The notes beneath the pieces were generated by a model. That model saw nothing but the letters and a program-made list of their open reading frames with translations, was not told the origin of the DNA and did no database searches. Positions 6,843 to 14,948 of a stretch of 33,404 bases of DNA are shown one piece after another. This DNA is from Candidatus Levyibacteriota bacterium (GTDB lineage: Bacteria; Patescibacteria; Microgenomatia; Levybacterales; UBA12049), in the NCBI GenBank assembly GCA_003173915.1, contig PPGL01000079.1:1-33404 (forward strand), read 5' to 3'. Numbering within the stretch: position 1 is the first letter of the stretch; each line of letters starts with the position of its first letter. A program made the translations under genes and the position numbers.

Positions 6843-8530
6843 AATGGCGATTTTTGGCAGTTTTACTATTCTTTCTTGCTTCATTTTTAGGTATTTGGGG
6901 AAGATTGTTTTATTGGCAAATTGTAAAAGCTGACGAACTCTCCGCAGCAGGACAAGCACAATACACACAAAGAATGGAGATACTTCCAAAAAGAGGGGAT
7001 ATTTTAGCATCAGATGGATTTCCACTTGTCACCAATAAGTTAACATATCTTTTATATGCAGATCCTCAATCCGTTAAAGACCCAAAAGAACTTGCCGATA
7101 CCCTTGCAGGAATTTTTAAAACTGATTCTGCATCATACAGCGCACAACTGACACTTCCTAACCGCGTATGGGTTCCACTACAACCAAGCGTGTCAGAATC
7201 TCTAAAACAAGATATAGAGAAAATGAATTTACCAGGTATAGGATTTGAAGAAACACCAACTCGATTTTATCCTGAAGCATCTATGGCAGCACAACTATTG
7301 GGATTTGTAGGAAAAGATGAAAATGGACAAGATAAAGGATACTTTGGCGTTGAAGGATATTATGACAGACAACTTCGTGGGCGAATTGGCCAAACAACTG
7401 TTATTCGCGATGCGTTTGGACGTCCAATTTTTTCCAAACTTACACAGGATTCAGGCCAACAAGATGGAAGAAGTGTAACGCTTACTATTGATAGAGTTAT
7501 ACAATATTTACTCGAACAAAAACTGCAAAACGGTATTCAGGAATATGGTGCAGAAAGTGGTATGGCAGCAGTAATGGATCCAAAAACGGGAAATATTTTG
7601 GCAATGGCAAGTTTTCCTTCTTTTGATGAGCAAAGCTATTGGGAATACGACGCCAGTGCATATAAAAATCCATTTATTACTGATACCTACGAGCCGGGAT
7701 CAACATTTAAACCTCTTGTTATGTCTGCTGGACTTGATGCTGGAGTGATTAACCCAACAACAAAATGCACAATTTGTAGTGCTCCTGTGCAAGTTGGAGA
7801 TTATGCAATTCATACATGGGATGATAAATATTTCCCTAATACAACAATGATTGATGTTATGCAACACTCTGATAATACTGGAATGGTATTTGTTTCAGAA
7901 AAATTAGGAATTGATAAAATGCTTTCTTATTTACAAAAATTTGGAATTTGGCAAACAACAGGTGTTGATTTGCAAGGAGAGTTTAGTCCAGACCTCAAAC
8001 CCAAAAATCAGTGGTATCCTATTGACGTTGCGACAATGAGTTTTGGACAGGGGATTGCAGTAACACCAATGCAACTTTTGGATGCATTTTCTGCTATTGC
8101 AAATAATGGAGTCCGAATGGCACCACATGTTGTTTCTTCTATCCAAACTCCAGATGGGCAAACAATTCCTATTGCTCCACAAGCAGTAGATACGCCAATT
8201 TCTGAGCAGACTGCAAAAGTAATGACAGAAATATTAGTGAATGCTGTTGATAATGGTGAAGCAAAGTGGGCAAGGCTGCATGGGTTTAGAATTGCTGGCA
8301 AAACAGGGACTGCATCAATTCCTGTTAATGGACATTATGATACGTCAAAAACAATCGCTTCATTTATTGGATTCGCACCTGCGGAAGATCCAAAATTCAC
8401 CATGCTTGTAATTCTTACCAAACCAACAACGTCAATTTATGGGGCAGAAACAGCCGCACCAATTTGGTTTGATATTGCAAAGGATATTTTGGCTCATGAT
8501 AATATTTCTCCAACAAATGACGATCAGTGA
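6839..8530 (+). CDS. ftsI: Penicillin-binding protein 2 / FtsI-type transpeptidase
   Basis: A class B penicillin-binding protein that cross-links peptidoglycan, probably at the septum. Residues about 4-22 form a membrane anchor, followed by the dimerisation domain ('PKRGDILASDG', 'GYFGVEGYYD'). The transpeptidase domain starts near 210. All catalytic motifs are present: SxxK at S288-K291 ('EPGSTFKP'), SxN at 344-346 ('HSDNTG') and KTG at 488-490 ('AGKTGTAS'). It is 563 residues long, with no C-terminal PASTA domains, and ends at 'PTNDDQ'. It is the last plus-strand gene of the mraZ run and meets DUF192 tail to tail with a 9-bp gap. In most dcw clusters murE, murF and mraY follow; here foreign-looking genes intervene. 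Confidence 0.95.
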   Translation: MKWRFLAVLLFFLASFLGIWGRLFYWQIVKADELSAAGQAQYTQRMEILPKRGDILASDGFPLVTNKLTYLLYADPQSVKDPKELADTLAGIFKTDSASYSAQLTLPNRVWVPLQPSVSESLKQDIEKMNLPGIGFEETPTRFYPEASMAAQLLGFVGKDENGQDKGYFGVEGYYDRQLRGRIGQTTVIRDAFGRPIFSKLTQDSGQQDGRSVTLTIDRVIQYLLEQKLQNGIQEYGAESGMAAVMDPKTGNILAMASFPSFDEQSYWEYDASAYKNPFITDTYEPGSTFKPLVMSAGLDAGVINPTTKCTICSAPVQVGDYAIHTWDDKYFPNTTMIDVMQHSDNTGMVFVSEKLGIDKMLSYLQKFGIWQTTGVDLQGEFSPDLKPKNQWYPIDVATMSFGQGIAVTPMQLLDAFSAIANNGVRMAPHVVSSIQTPDGQTIPIAPQAVDTPISEQTAKVMTEILVNAVDNGEAKWARLHGFRIAGKTGTASIPVNGHYDTSKTIASFIGFAPAEDPKFTMLVILTKPTTSIYGAETAAPIWFDIAKDILAHDNISPTNDDQ

Positions 8531-8539
8531 GCAAACTGT

Positions 8540-8854
8540 TCACATCTTTTCATTTATAAATTCAATAGTATCTCCAAGACGTATGTAATTTTTGATTGTA
8601 TTGTCTGGAAGTTCTAAAATCGTATCAAATAGTGGATTCCAAAAAAAGACTCGATTGGGAAGAAGATGTTCTTTCAGTGCAACAACTGTTTGCTTTTTAT
8701 TTAAAATTACTACGTCAATTGGAAACCTGAGTCCAAATGTATGAATTCCAAAATGTGTTTTTATTAAAAGTGTTTCTGGTTTTGATTTTCCAATTAGCCC
8801 AAAAGTTTTTCCTAATAGGGATGTAGATTTAACATATAGTTTGATAATTCTCAT
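8540..8854 (-). CDS. DUF192 family protein
   Basis: A 104-residue protein with the DUF192 core: 'GIHTFGLRFPIDVVILNK' at about 36-53, then 'NPLFDTILELPDNTI' and 'IRLGDTIEFI' at the end. DUF192 proteins are small beta-barrel domains of unknown function, often secreted; this one has no clear signal peptide. I use the ATG at 8854, not one five codons upstream, because the upstream codons Y-N-E-Y are encoded by the apparent -10 box TATAAT itself, so they should not be transcribed. It is convergent with ftsI. Confidence 0.8.
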   Translation of the reverse strand: MRIIKLYVKSTSLLGKTFGLIGKSKPETLLIKTHFGIHTFGLRFPIDVVILNKKQTVVALKEHLLPNRVFFWNPLFDTILELPDNTIKNYIRLGDTIEFINEKM

Positions 8855-8860
8855 ATACTC

Positions 8861-8866
8861 ATTATA
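8861..8866 (-). promoter_or_regulatory. -10 box TATAAT of the DUF192 gene
   Basis: On the minus strand a perfect TATAAT ends 6 nt before the ATG at 8854. I see no good -35. Spacing again predicts a leaderless transcript and decides the start codon. Confidence 0.5.
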
Positions 8867-9027
8867 CAAAATATCATTTCCCTAGCACTTCCCTAGCAAT
8901 CAACAAAGTCCATCTACTGCTGAAGGGGTTAATAATATCAACCTCTACTGCGTAAGAAATATGTAATAAAATATTGCATTGACATTGTTTGTTTCTCTTT
9001 AAATCGTTTTGTGGTTATCTGATACTG

Positions 9028-9056
9028 TTGACCAAACAAGTTTATTTTAGTATATT
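9028..9056 (+). promoter_or_regulatory. Promoter TTGACC-17-TATATT of the glycosidase gene
   Basis: TTGACC (9028-9033), a 17-bp spacer and TATATT (9051-9056) precede the ATG at 9067 by 10 nt, giving an untranslated leader of only a few bases. The 150 bp further upstream hold a repeated CCCTAGCA (about 8880-8899) and an imperfect GGTT/AACC palindrome with no function I can name. Confidence 0.7.
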
Positions 9057-9066
9057 CGCATTTCTA

Positions 9067-10560
9067 ATGCCTGCTCTACTTTCTAGACGAACCATACTTT
9101 TTTTTATATTCTTTATTGCGTTTCTTTTTACTGCTGGAATTTTTGTACAAGTTAGCGCGGAGGATTCTGTACTAACAAATTCTTGGCATCTTTCCGCACA
9201 AAGTGGTGCAGTAGAAGACTATCAGCGGGTTGATCCGCAAATCCTACAAGGAAAATCAGCTATTGCTATTACATATAATATGCACGGAACATGTCTTCTC
9301 CCAGGGGACGCCTCTGCTATTGTTTTTGATCAAAACGGATGGAAATATATTTCCCTTGCAAGGTATGGACAAAATTGTAAAGACGGAGAGCAGACTGTAT
9401 CGATTCCTCTTAGTGATTTTAAAGACATTGCCAACGGAACTCCTCTCAATATATCTATGCCGCTGACTGGATATTTTCATATCAGATTTTGGAATAATAA
9501 ACCGTACTTAGTAGATATTACAAATGTTTCTTTAATAGCAAATAGTTCTCCTACCCCGACAGTAACGACTGTTCAATCACCAATATCTACAACAACGCCT
9601 ACTCCAACAGTATCTATACTTCCAATACTTATTCAACCAACAACTCAGACTTCAAATTTAGGTACATGGCAGATTCAAAGTATTGATGCTATGAAAGATA
9701 CAAAGGATGCAATTTGTGGAAAGCGTTCAAGTACTTGGATAACACAATGGGTGCAAAAAGCAAAGGAGTTAGGAGCGAATTATGTTGCTATTTCGACTCC
9801 ATATGAAAATCCAAGTTGTGGTGATTCCATTGCATATGCAAAGCTATGGGTGAATATAATTCGTTCACAAGGACTTCATGTATGGCATAGACATATGCCA
9901 CTTGCGTTTGAGGGGATTTACAGTGTTGCAAAAAATAAAGCAGATTTTCTCCCACTCATACAAAAATATATTGCCTCAAATCCTGATTTGTTTGCTCCTG
10001 GTGATATTTTTACCCCAATTCCAGAACCGCAAAATGGTGGGATACAAGGAGTTACCTATTGTGCAAGTTCGATCTGTCAATTTACAGGTGCTGCAGATTT
10101 TAATGTATGGCTTCGAAATGCCATGACTGTTTCTGCAAATGCATTTAGTTCAATAGGCATAAAAAATATAAAGATTGGGTATTTTGGATTTGATGGTTTT
10201 ACTGCATGGGGAGATAACAATCCAGATTGGCATGGAATTTTGGAAGATGCAACTATTAAGCAGATGGGAAACATTACCATTGATCATTATCCAGAACTCG
10301 TTCATGAAACAATGGATCAAGGACTAACCGAATTACAAAGTCGCTATCCAAATATTCCAATTGTTATTGGAGAATGGGGAACAGTTACTGGTGGAAATAC
10401 TGTACAACAAATTCAAGATGATATGGGAGCTGCAAAAAAACATGGTGTAGTAGGATTTAATTACTGGCAGTTTGGTCCAGAAGGATCGGGCGAGCAGCTA
10501 ATTGATAATAACTTTAACAATCTTCCCGGCTTTGCCGCAGTACAATCTTTTTATAAATAG
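9067..10560 (+). CDS. Secreted glycoside hydrolase-like TIM-barrel protein with N-terminal beta domain
   Basis: Likely a secreted or surface-anchored polysaccharide hydrolase. A signal sequence covers about residues 1-31 ('ILFFIFFIAFLFTAGIF', then V-S-A before E-D). A beta-rich, carbohydrate-binding-like domain (about 32-155) and a Pro/Thr/Ser linker (about 160-195) follow. The last 300 residues read like a (beta/alpha)8 barrel: 'KELGANYVAIST', 'RSQGLHVWHRHM', 'IPEPQNGG', 'KIGYFGFDGF', 'IPIVIGEWGT' and 'GVVGFNYWQFG'. Candidate acid/base and nucleophile are E320 and E436, the positions used in clan GH-A enzymes such as GH5. The GH family cannot be fixed by eye. I chose ATG 9067 because the promoter lies between it and the longer TTG start at 8989. 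It may act on host or self glycans. Confidence 0.65.
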   Translation: MPALLSRRTILFFIFFIAFLFTAGIFVQVSAEDSVLTNSWHLSAQSGAVEDYQRVDPQILQGKSAIAITYNMHGTCLLPGDASAIVFDQNGWKYISLARYGQNCKDGEQTVSIPLSDFKDIANGTPLNISMPLTGYFHIRFWNNKPYLVDITNVSLIANSSPTPTVTTVQSPISTTTPTPTVSILPILIQPTTQTSNLGTWQIQSIDAMKDTKDAICGKRSSTWITQWVQKAKELGANYVAISTPYENPSCGDSIAYAKLWVNIIRSQGLHVWHRHMPLAFEGIYSVAKNKADFLPLIQKYIASNPDLFAPGDIFTPIPEPQNGGIQGVTYCASSICQFTGAADFNVWLRNAMTVSANAFSSIGIKNIKIGYFGFDGFTAWGDNNPDWHGILEDATIKQMGNITIDHYPELVHETMDQGLTELQSRYPNIPIVIGEWGTVTGGNTVQQIQDDMGAAKKHGVVGFNYWQFGPEGSGEQLIDNNFNNLPGFAAVQSFYK

Positions 10561-10580
10561 TTTTAATTCACAAGTGTTCT

Positions 10581-11972
10581 CTAGATAATTGGTGAAGTAA
10601 AAAGTTTATGTTTTAGAGAATATTCAAGTCGATTAAGAATTGATGAAGAGTATTCTTTAGAAGTAAAATCAAATTTTGGTCGATAATATACTTGACCCAT
10701 GGAAAATCCGTCAAGATAAGAATACATGCTTTCAATAATTGCTGGAATATCTTTGCCACTTCCCGTTGCAAGTCCTAAAATATTGTCATATCCGGCAGTT
10801 AGCAAATTTCCATTTTTTGTTTTTTTGTATACGTCGTATAACCAAATATGTTTTTCAACATCTTTTTTAACAGCTACAGAAACATCTTTCAATACATTTC
10901 CATTATTATCGCGCAGTAAGTTAAAAAGTGATATGGAAGATCCTCCTATGGTTGAAGAAAACGGATTTTTCTCTTGCGAAACACTCGAAAAAAATGTATG
11001 TACCGAGCCTACTTGCTCAAAATAGGTAAAAATTTGACTATAGCGAGGACGATTTGGACAAAATTCCGCAAAATACATTTCGTGCGTTTTCCCGTTAATT
11101 AAAATTGCTGCATCCCAGAAAAATAGACCTTTGTGTTTTTTTGCGATTTCATCAACGATTGGAGGAAAAGCAATATCATGAATTGGATTTTTCATGCTAA
11201 TTGGGATATTTAAATCTCCAGCACACCCAACTTGAAAGGACATATTGCCACTGCCAATGAATTTATTTTCTAAATCAAACGCACAACTAATGGCTTTCCC
11301 GTTGTAATATACTTTTTCAACTGCAATTTCGACAAGATTTGGAATTTTGAGTTCAAGGAAAATTCCGTAGGTTTCAAAAATATCTTTAAATAATTCTAAT
11401 GTATCAATTGCCTGTTTATTCCCAACAGATGGAATATCTGATTCAGGAACAAAAGTTGATAAAACATCACTTTGTGTTTTGACTACCCATACTTCTTTTG
11501 CTTGTTTTAAAAATGCAATTGCTTCAGTTATTTTTTTAAAAGTCATTTTAGGTGGAAGTAGCAATTTTGGATAATATTTACCAACAAAATCTTTTGAAAG
11601 GTCCCTATCCGTTTCAAAACTTCTATTTTCAGCAGTCGGAAAGTTTCCATGAAAGTTAAGGTGTCTAACCTGATCTGAAAAATTAAAAAGAGTATTAGTT
11701 TCAAAAAATAAAAAATATTCTTGAGGATTACTTACTGTTTTTAACTTATCAATAAGTTTTTGTGCAGGAATTGTTTCTACAATATTTTTATAGAGTCCTA
11801 AGCGAAGTGTTTTATCTTGTTTGTTTTCTGTCTCGTACAATTTCTGTTGAGATGGAGTTAGGAGCTCTTTTTCGTTTTCTACAACACCTATTATTACATT
11901 ATGACCTTCTGCAATAAGTTTTTGTGCAATTGGCAAGCCATTACCTTCAAAAGTAAAAATGCAATAATTCAT
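10581..11972 (-). CDS. PurD-like ATP-grasp enzyme, copy 3
   Basis: Third of three tandem paralogues (463 residues), last in the minus-strand unit. The order of blocks follows glycinamide ribonucleotide synthetase (PurD): N-terminal 'FTFEGNGLPIAQKLIAEGHNV', ATP-grasp strand with lysine 'VWVVKTQ', 'GIFLELKI', 'VGCAGDLNIPISM', 'HKGLFFWDAAILI' and 'AEFCPNRPRY', then a C-terminal 'TGSGKDIPAIIESMYSYLDGF...YYRPKFDF' block. ATP-grasp enzymes join a carboxylate to an amine through an acyl-phosphate. The metal-binding Glu and Asn of E-F-C-P-N are kept. It differs from its two sisters by Arg in place of Gly in the NRPGYN block and is the most divergent, so its substrate may differ. Its start overlaps the stop of copy 2 (ATGA). 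Confidence 0.7.
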   Translation of the reverse strand: MNYCIFTFEGNGLPIAQKLIAEGHNVIIGVVENEKELLTPSQQKLYETENKQDKTLRLGLYKNIVETIPAQKLIDKLKTVSNPQEYFLFFETNTLFNFSDQVRHLNFHGNFPTAENRSFETDRDLSKDFVGKYYPKLLLPPKMTFKKITEAIAFLKQAKEVWVVKTQSDVLSTFVPESDIPSVGNKQAIDTLELFKDIFETYGIFLELKIPNLVEIAVEKVYYNGKAISCAFDLENKFIGSGNMSFQVGCAGDLNIPISMKNPIHDIAFPPIVDEIAKKHKGLFFWDAAILINGKTHEMYFAEFCPNRPRYSQIFTYFEQVGSVHTFFSSVSQEKNPFSSTIGGSSISLFNLLRDNNGNVLKDVSVAVKKDVEKHIWLYDVYKKTKNGNLLTAGYDNILGLATGSGKDIPAIIESMYSYLDGFSMGQVYYRPKFDFTSKEYSSSILNRLEYSLKHKLFTSPII

Positions 11973-13363
11973 AAATGAGAATTTAATGTAAATAATTTTT
12001 TATCCAAGCAATATTGTAACCTATTTATAATTGAAGATGAATAGTCTTTTGATAAAAAATCAAATTTTGGACGATAATACATTCTTGTCATTGCAAATCC
12101 TTCAACATTTTTGTATAGATTATCCACGGCGTTTTCTATTGTCGACGCGCTTCCAGTTATAGGCGAAAGATGCATATCATATCCAACTGTCCTAACAGAA
12201 ACTTTGCTAGATTTTTTATAAACATCATACGGCCAAGAATGTATATTTGCATTCTGTGATAAAGTGATTGAAGCATCAGGTAATAGTGCGTCATTAGCAT
12301 TTCTTAAAATATTAAACAGCATAAGTGAAGCTCCTATTGTATTTTTTTTAAGTGGATTTTTTTCTTTTACTAAAGCTTCAAAAAATTCATGAACAGAGTT
12401 TGCTTGTTCAATCTCTGTGAAAAAGGAATTATACCCTGGCCTATTTGGACAAAATTCTCCAAAGTAGATATCATCGGTTTGTGGATCAATCAGAAGTGAT
12501 GCATCCCAAATAAATAATCCTTTATGTTCTCTGGCAAGCTTGTCAACAATTGGAGGAAAACAAATATCATGAATCTTTGAGTTCATAGATATTGGAAATA
12601 CCAAATCACCAGCGCATCCTACCTGCATAGAAAGGTTACCACTGCCTATAAATTTATTTTCTAAATTTATCGTCATGCATAAAGGTTTACCATCATAATA
12701 AAATTTTTCCGGAGTTACTTCTATTATATTTTCAATTTTTCTTTCCAGAAAAAATCCTGATTTTTCATAGCCTTCTTTAAAAACATCAAGTGTTTCAAGG
12801 AGTTGTTCTTTTGCAAGGTTTTTGTCTCTAGTTTCTGGGACAAATGTAGGAATTGCATCTGTTTGACTTTTAAGAACCCAAATACCTATAGAAGAGTCTA
12901 AAAATTTCTTTGCTTTCTCAATAGAAAAAAAAGTATGTTTTTCTGCAATTTTTAAATGGGGATAATATTTTTTAACAAACTCTTTTGCCTTATCGCGATC
13001 AACTTCAAATAATCTATCTTCTTCTGTGGGAAAATTTCCATGAAAGCCTAAGTCTTTTAGCTGCTCTGCATAATAAAATAAATTATTTGAATCAAAAAAA
13101 AGAAAATATTCTTCTGGATTTTTTATTGCTTGTAATTTTTTCAGTAAAGTATCTGCTGTTGTTTTTGGTACCATATTATCGTATCGTTTTAATCGTAAAA
13201 TTGCTTCTGCAGCATCTTCTGTAATTCCCGCCTTAACTTCTTGTTTGGTGAGAGTTTTTTGAAAATCTTTCACTTGTCCAGTAAGCACTTCCTGACCTTC
13301 TTGTAATAAATGATATGCAATCGGAAATCCATTTCCTTCAAAAGTAAAGACTGCGTATTTCAT
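11969..13363 (-). CDS. PurD-like ATP-grasp enzyme, copy 2
   Basis: Middle gene of the trio (464 residues), closely similar to copy 1 along its whole length. It carries the N-terminal nucleotide-fold block 'FTFEGNGFPIAYHL', the ATP-binding lysine in 'IWVLKSQ', and 'GFFLERKIENIIEVTPEKFYYDGKPL'. 'VGCAGDLVFPISM', 'FPPIVDKLAREHKGLFIWDASLLI' and 'GEFCPNRPGYNSFF' follow, with the PurD-like tail 'ITGSASTIENAVDNLYKNVEGF...YYRPKFDF'. PurD is usually 420-430 residues, so these are slightly long. A true purine role is doubtful because three copies sit together and no other pur gene is present. Starts 3 bp after copy 1's stop and overlaps copy 3 by 4 bp: one operon. The substrate is unknown. Confidence 0.72.
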   Translation of the reverse strand: MKYAVFTFEGNGFPIAYHLLQEGQEVLTGQVKDFQKTLTKQEVKAGITEDAAEAILRLKRYDNMVPKTTADTLLKKLQAIKNPEEYFLFFDSNNLFYYAEQLKDLGFHGNFPTEEDRLFEVDRDKAKEFVKKYYPHLKIAEKHTFFSIEKAKKFLDSSIGIWVLKSQTDAIPTFVPETRDKNLAKEQLLETLDVFKEGYEKSGFFLERKIENIIEVTPEKFYYDGKPLCMTINLENKFIGSGNLSMQVGCAGDLVFPISMNSKIHDICFPPIVDKLAREHKGLFIWDASLLIDPQTDDIYFGEFCPNRPGYNSFFTEIEQANSVHEFFEALVKEKNPLKKNTIGASLMLFNILRNANDALLPDASITLSQNANIHSWPYDVYKKSSKVSVRTVGYDMHLSPITGSASTIENAVDNLYKNVEGFAMTRMYYRPKFDFLSKDYSSSIINRLQYCLDKKLFTLNSHL

Positions 13364-13366
13364 AAA

Positions 13367-14779
13367 TTAAAATGTAACAGAAAAAGGAAGAGGGTACAAT
13401 CCTTTTTTTAGTCCATAACGCAGGCGGTTAAGGATAGATGTTGGATATTCCATTGAAAGAAAATCTGATTTTGGACGATAATATACATTTGCAAGAAAAA
13501 ATCCTTCCACATTTTTGTATAAATTCCTTACTGCTTCATCTATTGATTCTCCACTTCCTGTAATAGGTGCAAGTTGCCAATCATATCCAACAATTCGCAT
13601 TCGGTCATTTTTTGTTCGCTTATATATATCGTATGCCCAAATATCTTTTTGTGACACTTCCGAATAATCAATCGATGCTCCTGCTAGGACTCTTCTTTCT
13701 GCTGGATCTCGAGAAAGATTAAAAAGAGTAATTGATGATCCAACTGTCCCAAGTGTAAATGGATTTTTCTTAGCGACAACCGATTCAAAAAAATGATGTA
13801 CTGAAGGAAGTTGGGAAAGTTCGGTAAAAAAGGAGTTATACCCTGGCCTATTTGGACAAAATTCTCCAAAATAAATATCTCCAGTTTGTCTATTAATAAG
13901 TAAAGAAGCATCCCAGAAAAACAGACCTTTATGTTTTTTTGCTAGCTTATCAACGATTGGTGGAAAAGCAATGTCATGAATTTTTCCTTCCATACTAACA
14001 GGAAAAACCAAATCCTGTGCACATCCAGTTTGCAAAGATAAATTTTCACTTCCTAGAGGTTTATTTTCAAAATTTATTGTCATAGCGAGTGGAATTCCGT
14101 CGTAATAAATTTTTTCCGGAGTGATTTCTACAACAGAATTAATTCGCTGCTCAATAATAAATCCAGCATATTCATAATAATCTTTAAATGCTTCGAGGGC
14201 TTCAATAATTTGCCATTTAGCAAGTTCGGGATCATCTGTATTTGGTACGACAGTTGGTGCTTCTACAATTTTTCCTTTTAAAACCCAAACACGAGTTCCG
14301 TTATTTTCTTTTAAGAATTTTTTTGCTCTTCGTATTGAACGAAATTCATGTTTTTCTGTTATATTGATATGGGAATAATATTTTCGTACAAAGTCTTTTG
14401 CTTCATCGCGATCAACTTCAAACAATCGGTCTTTCTCCGTTGGAAAATTACCATTAGTAAATCCCATGTCTTTGGCTAAATCTGCATATCGAAATAAATT
14501 GTTATAATCGAAAAAAACAAAATATTCTTGTGGATTTTTTATTCTCTTCATTTTTCGTATGAGTTCTTCTGCAGGAATTCGGTTGACGAGGTTTTTATAT
14601 AATGATAATCGACGTTTTTTTTCTAACACTCCTTCTTCTTCTTCAGTGCGCTTTTCTGCTCTTGTTAAAACTCCGGCTTTATTCTCAACGATTCCAACAA
14701 TTACTTCTTGTCCTTCATCTTGGAGGTGTTTGGCAATAGGTAAACCTTCTCCTGCATACGTAAAAATAATATATTTCAT
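13367..14779 (-). CDS. PurD-like ATP-grasp enzyme, copy 1 (first in operon)
   Basis: First gene of the trio (470 residues). PurD-like features in order: 'YAGEGLPIAKHLQDEGQEVIVGIVENK' (N domain), 'GTRVWVLKGK' with K168 expected to bind ATP, 'GFIIEQRINSVVEITPEKIYYDG', and 'TGCAQDLVFPVSM' where PurD has its GDGDTGPNTGGMG region. 'HKGLFFWDASLLI' and 'GEFCPNRPGYN' come next, with E306 and N310 as probable magnesium ligands. The C-terminal domain 'APITGSGESIDEAVRNLYKNVEGF...YYRPKSDF' echoes PurD's 'ALGDTLEEA... YRRDIG'. The glycine-rich ATP loop of PurD is hard to see, so chemistry is inferred from the fold. A promoter lies 37-65 bp upstream. It is divergent from murE, so regulation could be shared with wall synthesis. 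Confidence 0.72.
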   Translation of the reverse strand: MKYIIFTYAGEGLPIAKHLQDEGQEVIVGIVENKAGVLTRAEKRTEEEEGVLEKKRRLSLYKNLVNRIPAEELIRKMKRIKNPQEYFVFFDYNNLFRYADLAKDMGFTNGNFPTEKDRLFEVDRDEAKDFVRKYYSHINITEKHEFRSIRRAKKFLKENNGTRVWVLKGKIVEAPTVVPNTDDPELAKWQIIEALEAFKDYYEYAGFIIEQRINSVVEITPEKIYYDGIPLAMTINFENKPLGSENLSLQTGCAQDLVFPVSMEGKIHDIAFPPIVDKLAKKHKGLFFWDASLLINRQTGDIYFGEFCPNRPGYNSFFTELSQLPSVHHFFESVVAKKNPFTLGTVGSSITLFNLSRDPAERRVLAGASIDYSEVSQKDIWAYDIYKRTKNDRMRIVGYDWQLAPITGSGESIDEAVRNLYKNVEGFFLANVYYRPKSDFLSMEYPTSILNRLRYGLKKGLYPLPFSVTF

Positions 14780-14815
14780 TGCTTGGCGTAATTAGTAAAA
14801 AATATTAATATAAGT

Positions 14816-14844
14816 AAGATACAGAGTTATGAAAAGAATGTCAA
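14816..14844 (-). promoter_or_regulatory. Promoter of the ATP-grasp operon (TTGACA-17-TATCTT)
   Basis: On the minus strand a consensus TTGACA (14844-14839) and TATCTT (14821-14816) are 17 bp apart. The transcript would start near 14809, leaving about 30 nt before the ATG at 14779, without an obvious Shine-Dalgarno. It faces away from murE. Confidence 0.65.
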
Positions 14845-14863
14845 TAAATTTTCTTGATTATTT

Positions 14864-14898
14864 ATAGTTCATAGTGTGTTATTCACAGTTCATAGATA
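14864..14898. repeat. Heptamer repeat, site 3 (5 units)
   Basis: Five 7-bp units (ATAGTTC, ATAGTGT, GTTATTC, ACAGTTC, ATAGATA) lie between the divergent promoters of the ATP-grasp operon and murE. Degenerate, but unit and phase agree with the 13-unit array at 19132. Confidence 0.5.
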
Positions 14899-14936
14899 AA
14901 AATACAAAACACCTGGAGTTTGCGTATCAATGTGAG

Positions 14937-14942
14937 TATAAT
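14937..14942 (+). promoter_or_regulatory. -10 box TATAAT of the murE-like gene
   Basis: A perfect TATAAT ends 6 nt before the ATG at 14949. No strong -35 is visible at 16-18 bp. It supports 14949 as the start and a leaderless message. Confidence 0.5.
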
Positions 14943-14948
14943 AAGTAT

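Noticed and set aside
8989..9066. Upstream TTG start for the glycosidase gene
   Set aside because: A good promoter (9028-9056) lies within this extension, and the ATG at 9067 begins a proper signal peptide.
10581..14779. Authentic purD (purine biosynthesis)
   Set aside because: Three copies in tandem, no other pur genes, longer proteins and no clear PurD glycine-rich loop; the family resemblance is kept but the function is not assigned.
14874..14948. Upstream extension of the murE-like gene by 25 codons
   Set aside because: It runs through heptamer repeats and the TATAAT at 14937-14942; the added residues do not resemble the MurE N-domain.
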